NCBI RefSeq assembly: GCF_002001105.1
Contig: NZ_MUNP01000027.1
Span: forward strand, 34,926 to 98,925
Direction of reading: 5' to 3'
From: Rhodanobacter sp. C06
Lineage (GTDB): Bacteria; Pseudomonadota; Gammaproteobacteria; Xanthomonadales; Rhodanobacteraceae
Length of the DNA stretch: 64,000 bases
Under the pieces are notes generated by a model. The model saw nothing but the letters and a program-made list of their open reading frames with translations, was not told the origin of the DNA and made no database searches. Every line of letters begins with the position of its first letter. Position 1 is the first letter of the stretch. Below, piece by piece: positions 46,811-57,752 of this stretch. A program made the translations under genes and the position numbers.

Positions 46811-47176
46811 GTGAACCGCCAGGCCATCAACTTCCAGCAAAAACTCGCCCTCTTCGCCGAGCCATGGCAGCCGCGGGTCGTGGCCGAAATGAACGACTAC
46901 CAGTTCAAGCTCGTGCGGCTGGTGGGTGACTTCGTCTGGCATGCCCACGCGGACACCGACGAGGTCTTCATCGTCCTCGAAGGCCGGCTGCGCATCGACT
47001 TCCGCGACGGCGCCGTGGAGCTCGCCGACGGCGAGATGTTCGTGGTGCCGAAGGGTGTCGAGCACAAGCCGTTTGCCGACGGCGAGGCCAAGGTGTTGCT
47101 GGTCGAGCCGCGTGGCGTCGTCAACACCGGGGACACGGCCAGCGAGCGCACGACCCGCAACGACATCTGGGTCTAG
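46811..47176 (+). CDS. Cupin-domain protein
   Basis: A 121-residue single-domain cupin: WHAHADTDEVFIVLEGRL carries the H-x-H-x3-4-E metal ligands, and the second motif is near GEMFVVPKGVEHKPF. The GTG at 46811 is used because GGAG at 46800 is well placed and homologues start NRQAINFxQK; the in-frame upstream ATG (46691) runs through the preceding gene. Homologues are often annotated as mannose-6-phosphate isomerase-like, but no catalytic role is established. Confidence 0.88.
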   Translation: MNRQAINFQQKLALFAEPWQPRVVAEMNDYQFKLVRLVGDFVWHAHADTDEVFIVLEGRLRIDFRDGAVELADGEMFVVPKGVEHKPFADGEAKVLLVEPRGVVNTGDTASERTTRNDIWV

Positions 47177-47210
47177 GCGTACCCTGATTGACCCGGCACG
47201 GGAGAACCCC

Positions 47211-47525
47211 ATGATCTGCCGCATCTGGCACGGCATCACGCCACGCGCCAAGGCCGATGCCTACGCGCGCTTCCTTGAGCAGCGCGCGATTCCGGACTAC
47301 CGTTCCGTTTCCGGCAACCGCTCGGTCGCCGTGCTTCGGCGCGACGAAGCCGAGGTCACGCACTTCCTGACCGTGACGCACTGGGATTCGGAGGAGAGCA
47401 TTCGTGCCTTCGCCGGAGACGCGTTGCTCACGGCCAAGTACTACCCCGAGGACCGGGACTATCTGCTGGAATTCGAGCCGCAGGTCCGGCACTACGTCGT
47501 GAGTGCTTTCGAAAGTTCCGGCTGA
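47211..47525 (+). CDS. Antibiotic biosynthesis monooxygenase-like protein
   Basis: A 104-residue dimeric alpha/beta barrel (ABM) protein: MICRIWHGITPRAKADAYARF and VTHFLTVTHWDSEESI are typical of the family. ABM proteins range from quinol monooxygenases to haem-degrading or stress proteins; no specific activity can be named. It lies 34 bp after the cupin gene and 48 bp before the aldo-keto reductase. Confidence 0.85.
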   Translation: MICRIWHGITPRAKADAYARFLEQRAIPDYRSVSGNRSVAVLRRDEAEVTHFLTVTHWDSEESIRAFAGDALLTAKYYPEDRDYLLEFEPQVRHYVVSAFESSG

Positions 47526-47573
47526 GTCGGCGCTCGTGGTGCCGTCTGGCCGCATCGGCATCAGGAGATTTCC

Positions 47574-48530
47574 ATGCAATACCGCCCGCTCGGCCGCTCG
47601 CCGCTCTCCATCGCCCCGCTGGTGTTCGGCGGCAACGTGTTCGGCTGGAGCGTCGACGAGGCGCGCGCATTCAAGCTGCTCGACGCGTTCGTCGACGGCG
47701 GCGGCAACACGGTCGACACCGCCGACGTCTACCCGGCCTGGGTGCCGGGCAACCACGGCGGCGAGTCGGAAGCCATCATCGGCAAATGGCTGCAAAAGAG
47801 CGGCAAGCGCGACCGCGTGCTGATCGCCACCAAGGTGGCGAAGTGGGACCGGCATCCCGGGCTGTCGCCGATCAACCTCCGCGCGGCGGTGAAGGGTTCG
47901 CTCCAGCGCCTCAGGACCGACCGCATCGACCTCTACTTCGCCCACCAGGACGATGCCAGCGTGCCTATGCACGAGACACTGGGCGAGTTCGCGCGATTGA
48001 TCGGGGAAGGCAAGGTGCGCGCGATCGGCGCCTCCAACTTCACCACCGACCGCACCGTCGAGGCGCTGGCGGTGTCGAAGGCATACGGCCTCCCCCGCTA
48101 CGAATGCCTGCAGCCGGAATACAACCTCGTGGCGCGTGCCGGCTACGAGACGGCACTCGAACCGCTGGTGCGCGAGCAAGAGCTGGGCGTGACCTGCTAC
48201 TACGCGCTGGCCAGCGGCTTCCTCAGCGGCAAGTACCGCAGCGCGGCGGACTTGGCCAAGAGCAGCGCGCGCGGCGGCGCGGCGAAGCGCTTCCTCAACC
48301 CGCACGGCCTGGCGGTGCTCGCCGCGCTGGACGACATCGCCGCCACGCACAAGGCCACGCCCGCGCAGGTGGCGCTGGCCTGGCTGATCGCGCGTCCGTC
48401 CGTCACCGCGCCGATCGCCAGCGCCACCAGCGTGCCGCAGCTGCAGGAACTGCTGGGCGCGATGCAGCTCGACCTGGGTGCCGACGAAGTCGCCGCGCTG
48501 GACCGCGCCAGCGCAACGATCAGCGCGTGA
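47574..48530 (+). CDS. Aldo/keto reductase
   Basis: A 318-residue AKR of the YdhF/Gre3-like oxidoreductase type with the tetrad Asp (VDTADVYPAW), Tyr (in DVYP), Lys (ATKVAKWD) and His (YFAHQDD), and the NADPH-binding ASATSVPQLQE region. It is probably co-transcribed with the cupin and ABM genes and controlled by the divergent LysR, a set compatible with aldehyde or quinone detoxification (inference). Its 3' end overlaps the convergent TraB/GumN gene by 11 bp. Confidence 0.93.
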   Translation: MQYRPLGRSPLSIAPLVFGGNVFGWSVDEARAFKLLDAFVDGGGNTVDTADVYPAWVPGNHGGESEAIIGKWLQKSGKRDRVLIATKVAKWDRHPGLSPINLRAAVKGSLQRLRTDRIDLYFAHQDDASVPMHETLGEFARLIGEGKVRAIGASNFTTDRTVEALAVSKAYGLPRYECLQPEYNLVARAGYETALEPLVREQELGVTCYYALASGFLSGKYRSAADLAKSSARGGAAKRFLNPHGLAVLAALDDIAATHKATPAQVALAWLIARPSVTAPIASATSVPQLQELLGAMQLDLGADEVAALDRASATISA

Positions 48531-49620
48531 CGCTGGCCGCCGCGGCCGGTGCCGTGGCGCTGCCTGCGGCGACCGGCGCCTCGTCCAGCCCCGGCGGCGC
48601 CTCCACCGTGTAGCCCGCGGCCTTCAGCTTGCTCAAGTAGCCGGTGGGCGAGAGCAGTTCGCCCATCGGCAGCAGCGCGAAGCTGCTCGCATTGTCCGCC
48701 AGCGCCTTGCGCGCCGCGCCCAACCACACGGCCTCCAGTTGCGCGGGCACATCGTCGAGACCGAGCTGGTGGGCGAAGCCGGCGCTGGTGATCGCGGTGA
48801 CGCAGGCGTCGCGGCGATGGCTGTCGGGCAAGCGGCGCAGCTCCTCCAGGTCGCCGGTGGCCCAGGCGTTCGCGCGCGCGGTCATCGCCGGCAAGTCGTG
48901 CTCGATGCTGTCCAGCGTGCGGTTGAAGCATTCCAGGTCGCTGGGCGCCGCGGCCTTGAACGCCTTCAGCGCCTCGCGCGGCTGCTTGATCTCCACGCGG
49001 TATTCCACCGGCGTCTCCGGAACGCCGTCCTGCTTCGCCATCGCCGCCACCGCACCCGACACGCCTCCATCGTTGCTCAGCCCATTCGCCTTGAGCGCCT
49101 TCCGGTACAACTCCTGCGCCGCGAACAGCGGGCGCCAGCGTTCGATGCCGCTGTCGCCGCCGAGGTACTTCCGCTTCAGCGCCTGCCAGCGCGCGTAGGT
49201 CGGCGCATCCATCACCTGGTCCAGCGTCTTGCCGTCCGGGTTCTTGCGCGCGCCGTAGGCCGTGGGCAGCAGGAAAAGCTTTCCGAAGAAACCTACGTCC
49301 GCCTTGAGCTTGATCTTCGGCTCCAGCAGTACCTGCCTAGCCTGCGCGAGCACCTGCGCCACCTCGCGCGACTCCCACTGGATATGCCCCGGCAGCGGCG
49401 ACAGCGTCCCCAGCACCCGCAGCACGTGATCGCCCTTGCTTACCTTCCACAAGCCGGGCCCGGGCACCACGCCGCTGACGACCACGGGCGAGAGCAGGGG
49501 CACGTCGCTGGGCACTGGTGGCGCCGTGGTCGTGGCGGCTGATGGCGGCAGCCGTGCCGGCACGGCAAGCACAGCCGGTGCGGCAAGCACGAAGCACAAC
49601 GGCACGGTCCAAGGGCGCAT
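48520..49620 (-). CDS. TraB/GumN family protein, exported
   Basis: A 366-residue protein with a signal peptide (MRPWTVPLCFVLAAPAVLA) and a TraB/GumN-type N-terminal strand LWKVSKGDHVLRVLGTLSPLP. The conserved GxxH of the family is replaced by GTLS-P, so metal binding may be lost. SD GAGGA is 8 nt before the ATG at 49620; ATGs at 49629 and 49635 are possible starts. Members are thought to be haem- or metal-binding or protease-like (Tiki-type); the role here is unknown. Confidence 0.75.
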   Translation of the reverse strand: MRPWTVPLCFVLAAPAVLAVPARLPPSAATTTAPPVPSDVPLLSPVVVSGVVPGPGLWKVSKGDHVLRVLGTLSPLPGHIQWESREVAQVLAQARQVLLEPKIKLKADVGFFGKLFLLPTAYGARKNPDGKTLDQVMDAPTYARWQALKRKYLGGDSGIERWRPLFAAQELYRKALKANGLSNDGGVSGAVAAMAKQDGVPETPVEYRVEIKQPREALKAFKAAAPSDLECFNRTLDSIEHDLPAMTARANAWATGDLEELRRLPDSHRRDACVTAITSAGFAHQLGLDDVPAQLEAVWLGAARKALADNASSFALLPMGELLSPTGYLSKLKAAGYTVEAPPGLDEAPVAAGSATAPAAAASVTR

Positions 49621-49838
49621 CAGTTTCATCCTCATCGTCGATTGCCGGCGTTGTGGCCGAGGCAGTTGCGCGATGTTCGCTGCCGCAGCGGCAACGGCAC
49701 TTGAACGACCATCGCCATGTCGGAACAATGGTCGCGTTCGCGTCACTGGCGCCGCGAGAGGGAGCACCCTCGGGGAGCGCGGACACCATACCGTAGCCGC
49801 GCGCCTGGGCACTCCTCCTTCCGCAACGGAGCCGTGCC

Positions 49839-50471
49839 ATGCCTACAACACCCCATCTGCTTGCCTTCGCACTGATCGCCTTCGGCCTCGTGCTCACGCC
49901 GGGTCCGAACATGATCTACCTGATCTCGCGTTCGATCTGCCAAGGCCACGTAGCCGGCCTGATCTCGCTTGGCGGCGTAGCGCTGGCGTTCGTCGTCTAT
50001 CTGCTGTGCGCAGCGCTGGGCATTACGGCCTTGCTGTTCGCCGTGCCCTATGCCTACGACGCCTTGCGTTTCGGCGGCGCGCTCTACCTGCTCTGGCTGG
50101 CGTGGCAAGCAGTGCGCCCCGGCGGGCGCTCCCCGTTCCATGTGCGCGAGCTGGAACGTGTACAGCCCCGCAAGCTCTTTGCAATGGGCTTTCTCACCAA
50201 CCTGCTCAATCCGAAGGCCGCAGTGCTCTATCTTTCACTGCTGCCGCAATTCATCAGCCCCGGGCACGGCAGTGTATTGAGCCAGGCGCTGGTGCTCGGC
50301 GCCACGCAGATGGGCATCAGCCTCACGGTGAACGCTGTCATCGTCGTGCTTGCCGGCAGCATTGCCGCATTCCTTGGCAGTCGGCCACGCTGGCTGGGCG
50401 CGCAACGCTGGATGATGGGTACGGTGCTCGCCGGGCTTGCTGTACACATGGCCGTACAGTCGCGGCGTTGA
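49839..50471 (+). CDS. LysE/RhtB-family amino-acid exporter
   Basis: A 210-residue six-helix inner-membrane transporter. VLTPGPNMIYLISR is the RhtB hallmark; GGALYLLWLAWQAVR and the GFLTNLLNPKAAVLYLSLLPQF segment are conserved. Substrate (threonine, homoserine, leucine or lysine are usual) cannot be told from sequence. A strong bidirectional terminator follows. Confidence 0.93.
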   Translation: MPTTPHLLAFALIAFGLVLTPGPNMIYLISRSICQGHVAGLISLGGVALAFVVYLLCAALGITALLFAVPYAYDALRFGGALYLLWLAWQAVRPGGRSPFHVRELERVQPRKLFAMGFLTNLLNPKAAVLYLSLLPQFISPGHGSVLSQALVLGATQMGISLTVNAVIVVLAGSIAAFLGSRPRWLGAQRWMMGTVLAGLAVHMAVQSRR

Positions 50472-50482
50472 AGCGACAAAAC

Positions 50483-50508
50483 AAACGGGGCGCCGCGGCG
50501 CCCCGTTT
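50483..50508. terminator. Bidirectional terminator between lysE-type gene and icd
   Basis: Perfect 12-bp arms AAACGGGGCGCC / GGCGCCCCGTTT with a GC turn, flanked by A- and T-rich ends. It serves both the exporter (+) and icd (-), whose genes converge here. Confidence 0.88.
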
Positions 50509-50527
50509 CGCCTGCCGGTCCGGTTGC

Positions 50528-52912
<2,385 letters not shown>

Positions 52913-52949
52913 CTAGTTTCCCGAATCCATGTGCTTATGCGATCCCGTC

Positions 52950-54944
52950 ATGTTCCCACGCCGCACCATCGTCGCCTTGTTCGCAGCCGCCCTGCTCGCC
53001 GGCTGCGCCCACCAGCCCGTGCATGCGCCCGCGCTGCCGGACGGCACGCGCGCCACGGTGGCGATCCTGGAAACCACCGACATCCACTCCAACATCCTCG
53101 GCTACGACTACTACAAGCAGAAGGCCGACCCCACGCTGGGCTTCGAGCGCACCGCCACGCTGATCAAGCAGGCGCGCGTGCAGTTCCCGAACCACTTCCT
53201 GTTCGACAGCGGCGACACCATCCAGGGCACGGTGCTGGCCGACTGGCAGGCACAGGTGCAGAAGCTGGCTTGCGACCAGGAGCTGGCGATCTACCGCGCG
53301 ATGGACGCGGTGGGCTACGACGGCGGCACCGCGGGCAACCACGAGTTCAATTACGGGCTGGCTTACCTGTCGCAAGTCACCGGCACGCCGATGAACGTGG
53401 ACGGTGGCACGCGGCAGCGCTGCGCCGGCCCGCATTTCCCGCTGGTGCTGGCGAACGTGGACAGCGCACGCGACGGCGCACCGATCTTCAAGCCGTGGAC
53501 GATCGTCACCAAACCGATCGCCGTGCAGCTGCCTGACGGCAAGACGGAAAGCGTGCCGCTGCGCGTGGCGATCATCGGTTTTACCCCGCCGCCGATCCTG
53601 CAATGGGACAAGCAGAACCTGGCCGGCAAGGTGACCGTGGACGGCGTGGTGGAGGCGGCGAAGAAGTACCTGCCGCAGATCGAGGCGCAGCATCCCGACC
53701 TGGTGGTCGCGATCGTGCATGGCGGCCTCGACACCGCACCGTACACGCCCGCGATGGAGAACGCCGGCTGGCATCTCGCCGGCGTGCCCGGCATCGACGT
53801 GCTGCTGCTCGGCCACTCGCACACCGAGTTCCCCGGCCCGCGCTTCGCGGCGATGAAGGACGTGGACGACATGCACGGCTTCGTGCGCGGCAAGCCGGCG
53901 GTGATGGGCGGCTTCTTCGGCAAGGATCTCGGCGTGATCGCGCTGGCGCTGGATCGCGTCGACGGCCGTTGGGTGATCGACAAGCAGGACACGCACAGCG
54001 AGGTACGGCCGATCTGCACGAAGCCCGGCGACGCCGCCAGCTGCGTGGCGGCCGATCCCGCCATCGCGCCGCTGGTGGCGAAGGTGCAGCAGGCCGCGGT
54101 GGCCTACGTGAACACCCCGATCGGCGAAAGCCGCGTGCGCATGTCGAGCTATTTCGCCGACGAGGGCGACATGAGCGCGCTCGCCGTGGTCAACGCCGCG
54201 CAGCGCGACTACGTGCGTGCCGAGTTGCCGCGCCTGCATCCGGAACTCGCGGACGTGCCGGTGCTCTCCGCCGCCGCCGCGTTCCGCACCGGCTTCGGCG
54301 GCCCGGACGACTACACTGACGTGGCGCCGGGCCCGCTCACCCTGCGCAGCGCGGCCGACCTCTACTTCTATCCGAACACGCTGGCCTCGGTGAAGACCGA
54401 TGGCGCGGGCGTGAAGGCGTGGCTGGAGGAATCCGCCAGGCGCTTCAACCGCATCGACCCGACGAAAGGCACGCCGCAGGAACTCGTCAACACCCGCTTC
54501 CCTGGCTTCAACTTCGACCAGATCCAGGGCGGCATCCATTACGTCATCGACGTGAGCAAGCCCGCGGGCCAGCGCATCGTGTCGCTGAGCTTCGACGGCA
54601 AGCCGGTCACGCCCGACCAAGCCTTCATCGTGGTCACCAACAACTACCGCGCCAGCGGCGGCGGCCGCTTCCCGGGGCTGGACGGCAAGAACATCGTGCT
54701 GGCCGCACCCGACGGCACGCGCGAGATCGTGGCGCGCTGGCTGCAGCAGCATCGCGAGATCACCGCACGCGAGCTGCCAGCCCGCTCCTGGTGTTTCGCC
54801 CCGCTCAAGACCGCCGGACCGGTGCTGTTCACCAGCGCCAGCGGCAAGGCCGCCATCGCGAAGTCCGACGGCCTCGATTCGATCCGCGAGGTGCAGGACC
54901 ACGGCGACGGCACCGCCACCTACGCCATCGACCTGTCGCGCTGA
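52950..54944 (+). CDS. cpdB: 2',3'-cyclic-nucleotide 2'-phosphodiesterase/3'-nucleotidase, lipoprotein (CpdB-like)
   Basis: A 664-residue 5'-nucleotidase-family enzyme for nucleotide salvage. A lipobox (LLAGCAHQ) predicts an outer-membrane or periplasmic lipoprotein. The metallophosphatase signature is complete: TTDIHSN, FDSGDTIQGT, AGNHEFNYG, IVHGGLD, LLLGHSHTEFPG; the C-terminal substrate domain has LYFYPNTLASVKTDG. The start at 52950 was chosen at the signal peptide. A decayed second copy of its last 26 codons lies at 57669-57746. Confidence 0.93.
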   Translation: MFPRRTIVALFAAALLAGCAHQPVHAPALPDGTRATVAILETTDIHSNILGYDYYKQKADPTLGFERTATLIKQARVQFPNHFLFDSGDTIQGTVLADWQAQVQKLACDQELAIYRAMDAVGYDGGTAGNHEFNYGLAYLSQVTGTPMNVDGGTRQRCAGPHFPLVLANVDSARDGAPIFKPWTIVTKPIAVQLPDGKTESVPLRVAIIGFTPPPILQWDKQNLAGKVTVDGVVEAAKKYLPQIEAQHPDLVVAIVHGGLDTAPYTPAMENAGWHLAGVPGIDVLLLGHSHTEFPGPRFAAMKDVDDMHGFVRGKPAVMGGFFGKDLGVIALALDRVDGRWVIDKQDTHSEVRPICTKPGDAASCVAADPAIAPLVAKVQQAAVAYVNTPIGESRVRMSSYFADEGDMSALAVVNAAQRDYVRAELPRLHPELADVPVLSAAAAFRTGFGGPDDYTDVAPGPLTLRSAADLYFYPNTLASVKTDGAGVKAWLEESARRFNRIDPTKGTPQELVNTRFPGFNFDQIQGGIHYVIDVSKPAGQRIVSLSFDGKPVTPDQAFIVVTNNYRASGGGRFPGLDGKNIVLAAPDGTREIVARWLQQHREITARELPARSWCFAPLKTAGPVLFTSASGKAAIAKSDGLDSIREVQDHGDGTATYAIDLSR

Positions 54945-55200
54945 CGAGCACTGCCCGGTGGCGCGCTCCCGCGGTGCCGCCGGCCTCGGCTAGAGGTAGC
55001 ACAATGGATGGCGGTCCGGACGATCAATCGCGCGCCTCTGCTCGCAGCGCGCCGGATCGCACTCGACGAGCTTGACGAGCGGGCGGCGCCACTCCAGTTC
55101 GACCCGACCCTCGTTCACCGGCAGCGGCGCCACCTCGCGCGCCGGCCCGAAACGCGCGGAAACGGTCGAGCCGGGTCCGCGCCCTGGGCGAGACCTTTGC
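54945..55200. other. Intergenic stretch with a short decayed-looking frame
   Basis: Between cpdB and the XRE gene the minus strand has a frame ending at 54990 with an ordered-looking segment (VAPLPVNEGRVELEWRRPL) but no recognisable start. I see no promoter or terminator. It may be the tail of a lost gene; I cannot name it. Confidence 0.3.
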
Positions 55201-56022
55201 TCAGAGCGGCATGGCGGGTTCGTCCGACTCCGCCATGCGCCGCAAGCATTCGGCCGTCGTCGCATCGGCAGGCACGAAGGCCTCCAGCGCCAGTTCGGCC
55301 AAGGTAATGTCCACCGGCGTGCCGAACACCGTGGTGGTACTGAGCATGGAGAGCACTTGGTCGCCCACCTCCAGTTGCATGGGTACGGCTATGGACGTCT
55401 GGACGTCCGCCACACCCGAGCCGTCCGGAACCGGCATGGCTTGCAGTTCGCGCAGCAACGCGACGAGCACGGGGTCGTGGCAGGCATCGATCTGTTGACG
55501 CAGGCGCTGCAACAGGTGTGCTCGCCATTGACCCAGATTGCGTATGCGCGGCGCGAGCCCGGCAGGATGCAGGCTCAGGCGAAGCACGTTGATCGGCGGC
55601 TCCAGCAACACGGGCGCCACGCCGCCAAGCAGGCGCAGGGTTGCCCCGTTGCTGGCGACGAGCTGCCAGTAGCGGTCAACTGCCAGCGCCGGGCAGGGCT
55701 CCAGCCCCTTGAGCAGCAGGTCGATGGTGGCGCGTGCGGCAGCGAGCGCAGGATCGTCCAGGGTGCGTTGGCGAAAGGTGGGCGCGAAGCCCGCGGCGAT
55801 CAGCAGAGTATTGCGCTCGCGCAACGGCACGTCGAGGTGCTCGGCCAGGCGCAGGATCATGTCGCGGCTGGGCTGCGCGCGGCCGGACTCGACGAAGCTC
55901 AAGTGCCGCGTGGAGAGTTCCGCATCGGTGGCGAGTTCGAGTTGAGAGAGGCGTCGGTGGCGACGCCACTCGCGCAGCAGGTCGCCGACTGGGCGGGCGG
56001 TGTCGATGGGTTGGGCGTTCAT
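55201..56022 (-). CDS. XRE-family transcriptional regulator with MmyB-like domain
   Basis: A 273-residue regulator: an N-terminal helix-turn-helix (LREWRRHRRLSQLELA, then LSTRHLSFVESGRAQPS) and a ligand-binding domain of the MmyB type over residues about 110-250. Members usually control neighbouring oxidoreductase or hydrolase genes; here it is the last gene of a three-gene minus-strand operon behind a SnoaL-like and a hydrolase gene, 33 bp after the latter. Confidence 0.9.
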   Translation of the reverse strand: MNAQPIDTARPVGDLLREWRRHRRLSQLELATDAELSTRHLSFVESGRAQPSRDMILRLAEHLDVPLRERNTLLIAAGFAPTFRQRTLDDPALAAARATIDLLLKGLEPCPALAVDRYWQLVASNGATLRLLGGVAPVLLEPPINVLRLSLHPAGLAPRIRNLGQWRAHLLQRLRQQIDACHDPVLVALLRELQAMPVPDGSGVADVQTSIAVPMQLEVGDQVLSMLSTTTVFGTPVDITLAELALEAFVPADATTAECLRRMAESDEPAMPL

Positions 56023-56055
56023 GCGGCGATGATGCCAGCGGTCGGAGGTCGATGG

Positions 56056-56889
56056 TCAGGCGGCCCGGGGCACGCCGCCGGCCTCGCGCAGGAAGGCGTG
56101 GATGTCCGCCACCAGCCGCTCGTAATGCGTGTGGTAGAACCCGTGCGGAGCGCCGTCGTACTCCAGGTACCGGCCGTTCGGCACCATCGCCGCGATGGCG
56201 CGACCCTGCTGCACCGGCTCGCTGGCATCGCGGTTGCCGTGGATCACCAGCAGCGGCACCGGCAAGCTGCGCAACTCCTCGCGCAGGTCCACGCGCTTGG
56301 CGCGGAAGCATTCCACCAGCGCCTGCAGCGAGGTGTCGCAGATCATGTCGATGGTGTACTGCATGTATTCCGGCGTGGTACCGGTTTCGGCGGGCAGGAA
56401 GAAGTCGTTCGCGTTGTCGGTCAGCCAGTACGGCAGGTCATGGCGGATCGCGGCGAGCACCGCCGCAGTGGTGGGTTCGTCCATGCTCCACGGCTCGCGG
56501 CTGCCCTCGACGTAGCTGGGTGCGGTCGGGGCAAGGAAGACCGCGCGGGCGACGCGTCCGCGGCCATGCCCTGCGAGGCAGCGCGTGGCTTCGCCGCTGG
56601 CCATCGAGTGCGCGACCACGCTGACGTCGCGCAGATCCAGGTGTTCGAGCAGTTCCGCCAGATCGTCGGCGAGGCGGTCCAGCCGGTAGCCGTGGCCGGG
56701 GTCGTCCGAACGGCCATGGCCGCGCCGGTCCAGCGCGATGCAGCGATAGCCGAGTTCCTGGAAGTGCAGCATGTATGGGGCCCAGGCGCGCGAATCCAGC
56801 GCCCAGGAGGCGACGAACACGATGGGCCGGCCGCGACCGCAGTCGCGATAGAACAGTTGCGTGCCATCGGTGGTGGTGAAGTGGCTCAT
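56056..56889 (-). CDS. Alpha/beta hydrolase
   Basis: A 277-residue hydrolase of the chloroperoxidase/esterase type. Nucleophile elbow VVAHSMASGEA has AHSMA in place of G-x-S-x-G, so both glycines are substituted; the acid is in HGNRDASEP and the His in GAPHGFYHTH. The start at 56889 (MSHFTTTDGTQLFY) matches the family. Substrate unknown. It lies 50 bp after the SnoaL-like gene. Confidence 0.9.
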   Translation of the reverse strand: MSHFTTTDGTQLFYRDCGRGRPIVFVASWALDSRAWAPYMLHFQELGYRCIALDRRGHGRSDDPGHGYRLDRLADDLAELLEHLDLRDVSVVAHSMASGEATRCLAGHGRGRVARAVFLAPTAPSYVEGSREPWSMDEPTTAAVLAAIRHDLPYWLTDNANDFFLPAETGTTPEYMQYTIDMICDTSLQALVECFRAKRVDLREELRSLPVPLLVIHGNRDASEPVQQGRAIAAMVPNGRYLEYDGAPHGFYHTHYERLVADIHAFLREAGGVPRAA

Positions 56890-56939
56890 GGCGTACTCCG
56901 GCAGAGGTGATGCGGGGAGACAGGCGTGGCGCAAGCGGC

Positions 56940-57308
56940 TCAGGCCGCCTGCGGCACCTTGTCCAGGAAGCCGTGGATGCGGCGCACGCGCCCCTCGTCC
57001 AGTTCCGCCACGTCGAAACCGACCACCAACGGTTCGTCGTTGCCCGGAGCGATCAACTGCCACCGGAAGCGGGCCAGGTCGTGATGCGCGTCCACTTCGC
57101 CGGCGAGGGCGAAGCGATGGCCGGGGAACATGCCTTGCACCGCGGCGATGGTGGTGTCGATGCCTTCCCAGCCGCGCACCTGCGCCATCGGGTCGGTGTA
57201 GGCGACGTTCTCGGCGTAGACGCGCTCGATCAGCGCGCGACGACGCAGCGGATCGGTTTCGTTCCAGCTGCGGATGTAGTTCTCGATCAGTTCGCGGATG
57301 GCGCTCAT
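56940..57308 (-). CDS. SnoaL/NTF2-like protein
   Basis: A 122-residue NTF2-like alpha+beta cone: IRELIENYIRSWNETD, YAENVAYTDPMAQVRGWEGID and FRWQLIAPGNDEPLVVGFDV. Such proteins are polyketide cyclases, isomerases or carriers. It is the first gene of the operon with the alpha/beta hydrolase and XRE genes. A palindrome (57365-57381) lies 57 bp upstream. Confidence 0.88.
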   Translation of the reverse strand: MSAIRELIENYIRSWNETDPLRRRALIERVYAENVAYTDPMAQVRGWEGIDTTIAAVQGMFPGHRFALAGEVDAHHDLARFRWQLIAPGNDEPLVVGFDVAELDEGRVRRIHGFLDKVPQAA

Positions 57309-57364
57309 GGCTGTGCTCCGTGGTGGGTGTGGGCACAGCTTGCGGTGGCCACCGCCGCAAGACG

Positions 57365-57381
57365 ATTACTTCGCAGGTAAT
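57365..57381. promoter_or_regulatory. Candidate operator upstream of the SnoaL operon
   Basis: ATTAC-TTCGCAG-GTAAT, perfect 5-bp arms, in an AT-richer patch 57 bp before the SnoaL start. A second imperfect dyad (CTTGCGG...CCGCAAG, 57340-57362) is adjacent. A binding site for the XRE regulator is a plausible reading. Confidence 0.4.
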
Positions 57382-57668
57382 GGAGTGGCGCAGCTCGCCT
57401 CGAGCAAGGGACTGCCCAGGCCGTGGGCGAGCCGGAGGGGATGGCGACTGCAGGCCCCATGGATTCGGGCACAGGAGCCGCCGATGCGTGCCCGTGACTG
57501 AACCGTCGGCGTGGTCGACCGAGCCGCCTGACGCCGTGCAAGCGCGAACAGCCAAAACCGATCTTCAAGATCCGGCTGGCGGCGACCGATGCGCGGGCCA
57601 CCCGAGGAGCGGGTCGCCCCACGTATCGTTTGGGCGCCAGGGGAAGCATCCGGTGCGCCCGCCACGCG

Positions 57669-57746
57669 GACGGCACGGGCAAGCTCCGCGAAGCACAGGA
57701 ACACGGCGGCGGCACCGCGACCTGCGCGATCGACCTCGCGCGCCGA
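57669..57746 (+). pseudogene. Relic of a cpdB 3' end
   Basis: Twenty-six codons here align without gaps to the last 26 codons of the intact cpdB (54867-54944): 59 of 78 bases match by my hand count, the translation is REAQEHGGGTATCAIDLAR versus REVQDHGDGTATYAIDLSR, and the stop is now CGA. Nothing upstream reads as CpdB in frame. With the palindrome above it is the only recognisable content of the 444-bp gap 57309-57752. Confidence 0.75.
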
Positions 57747-57752
57747 ACGCGC

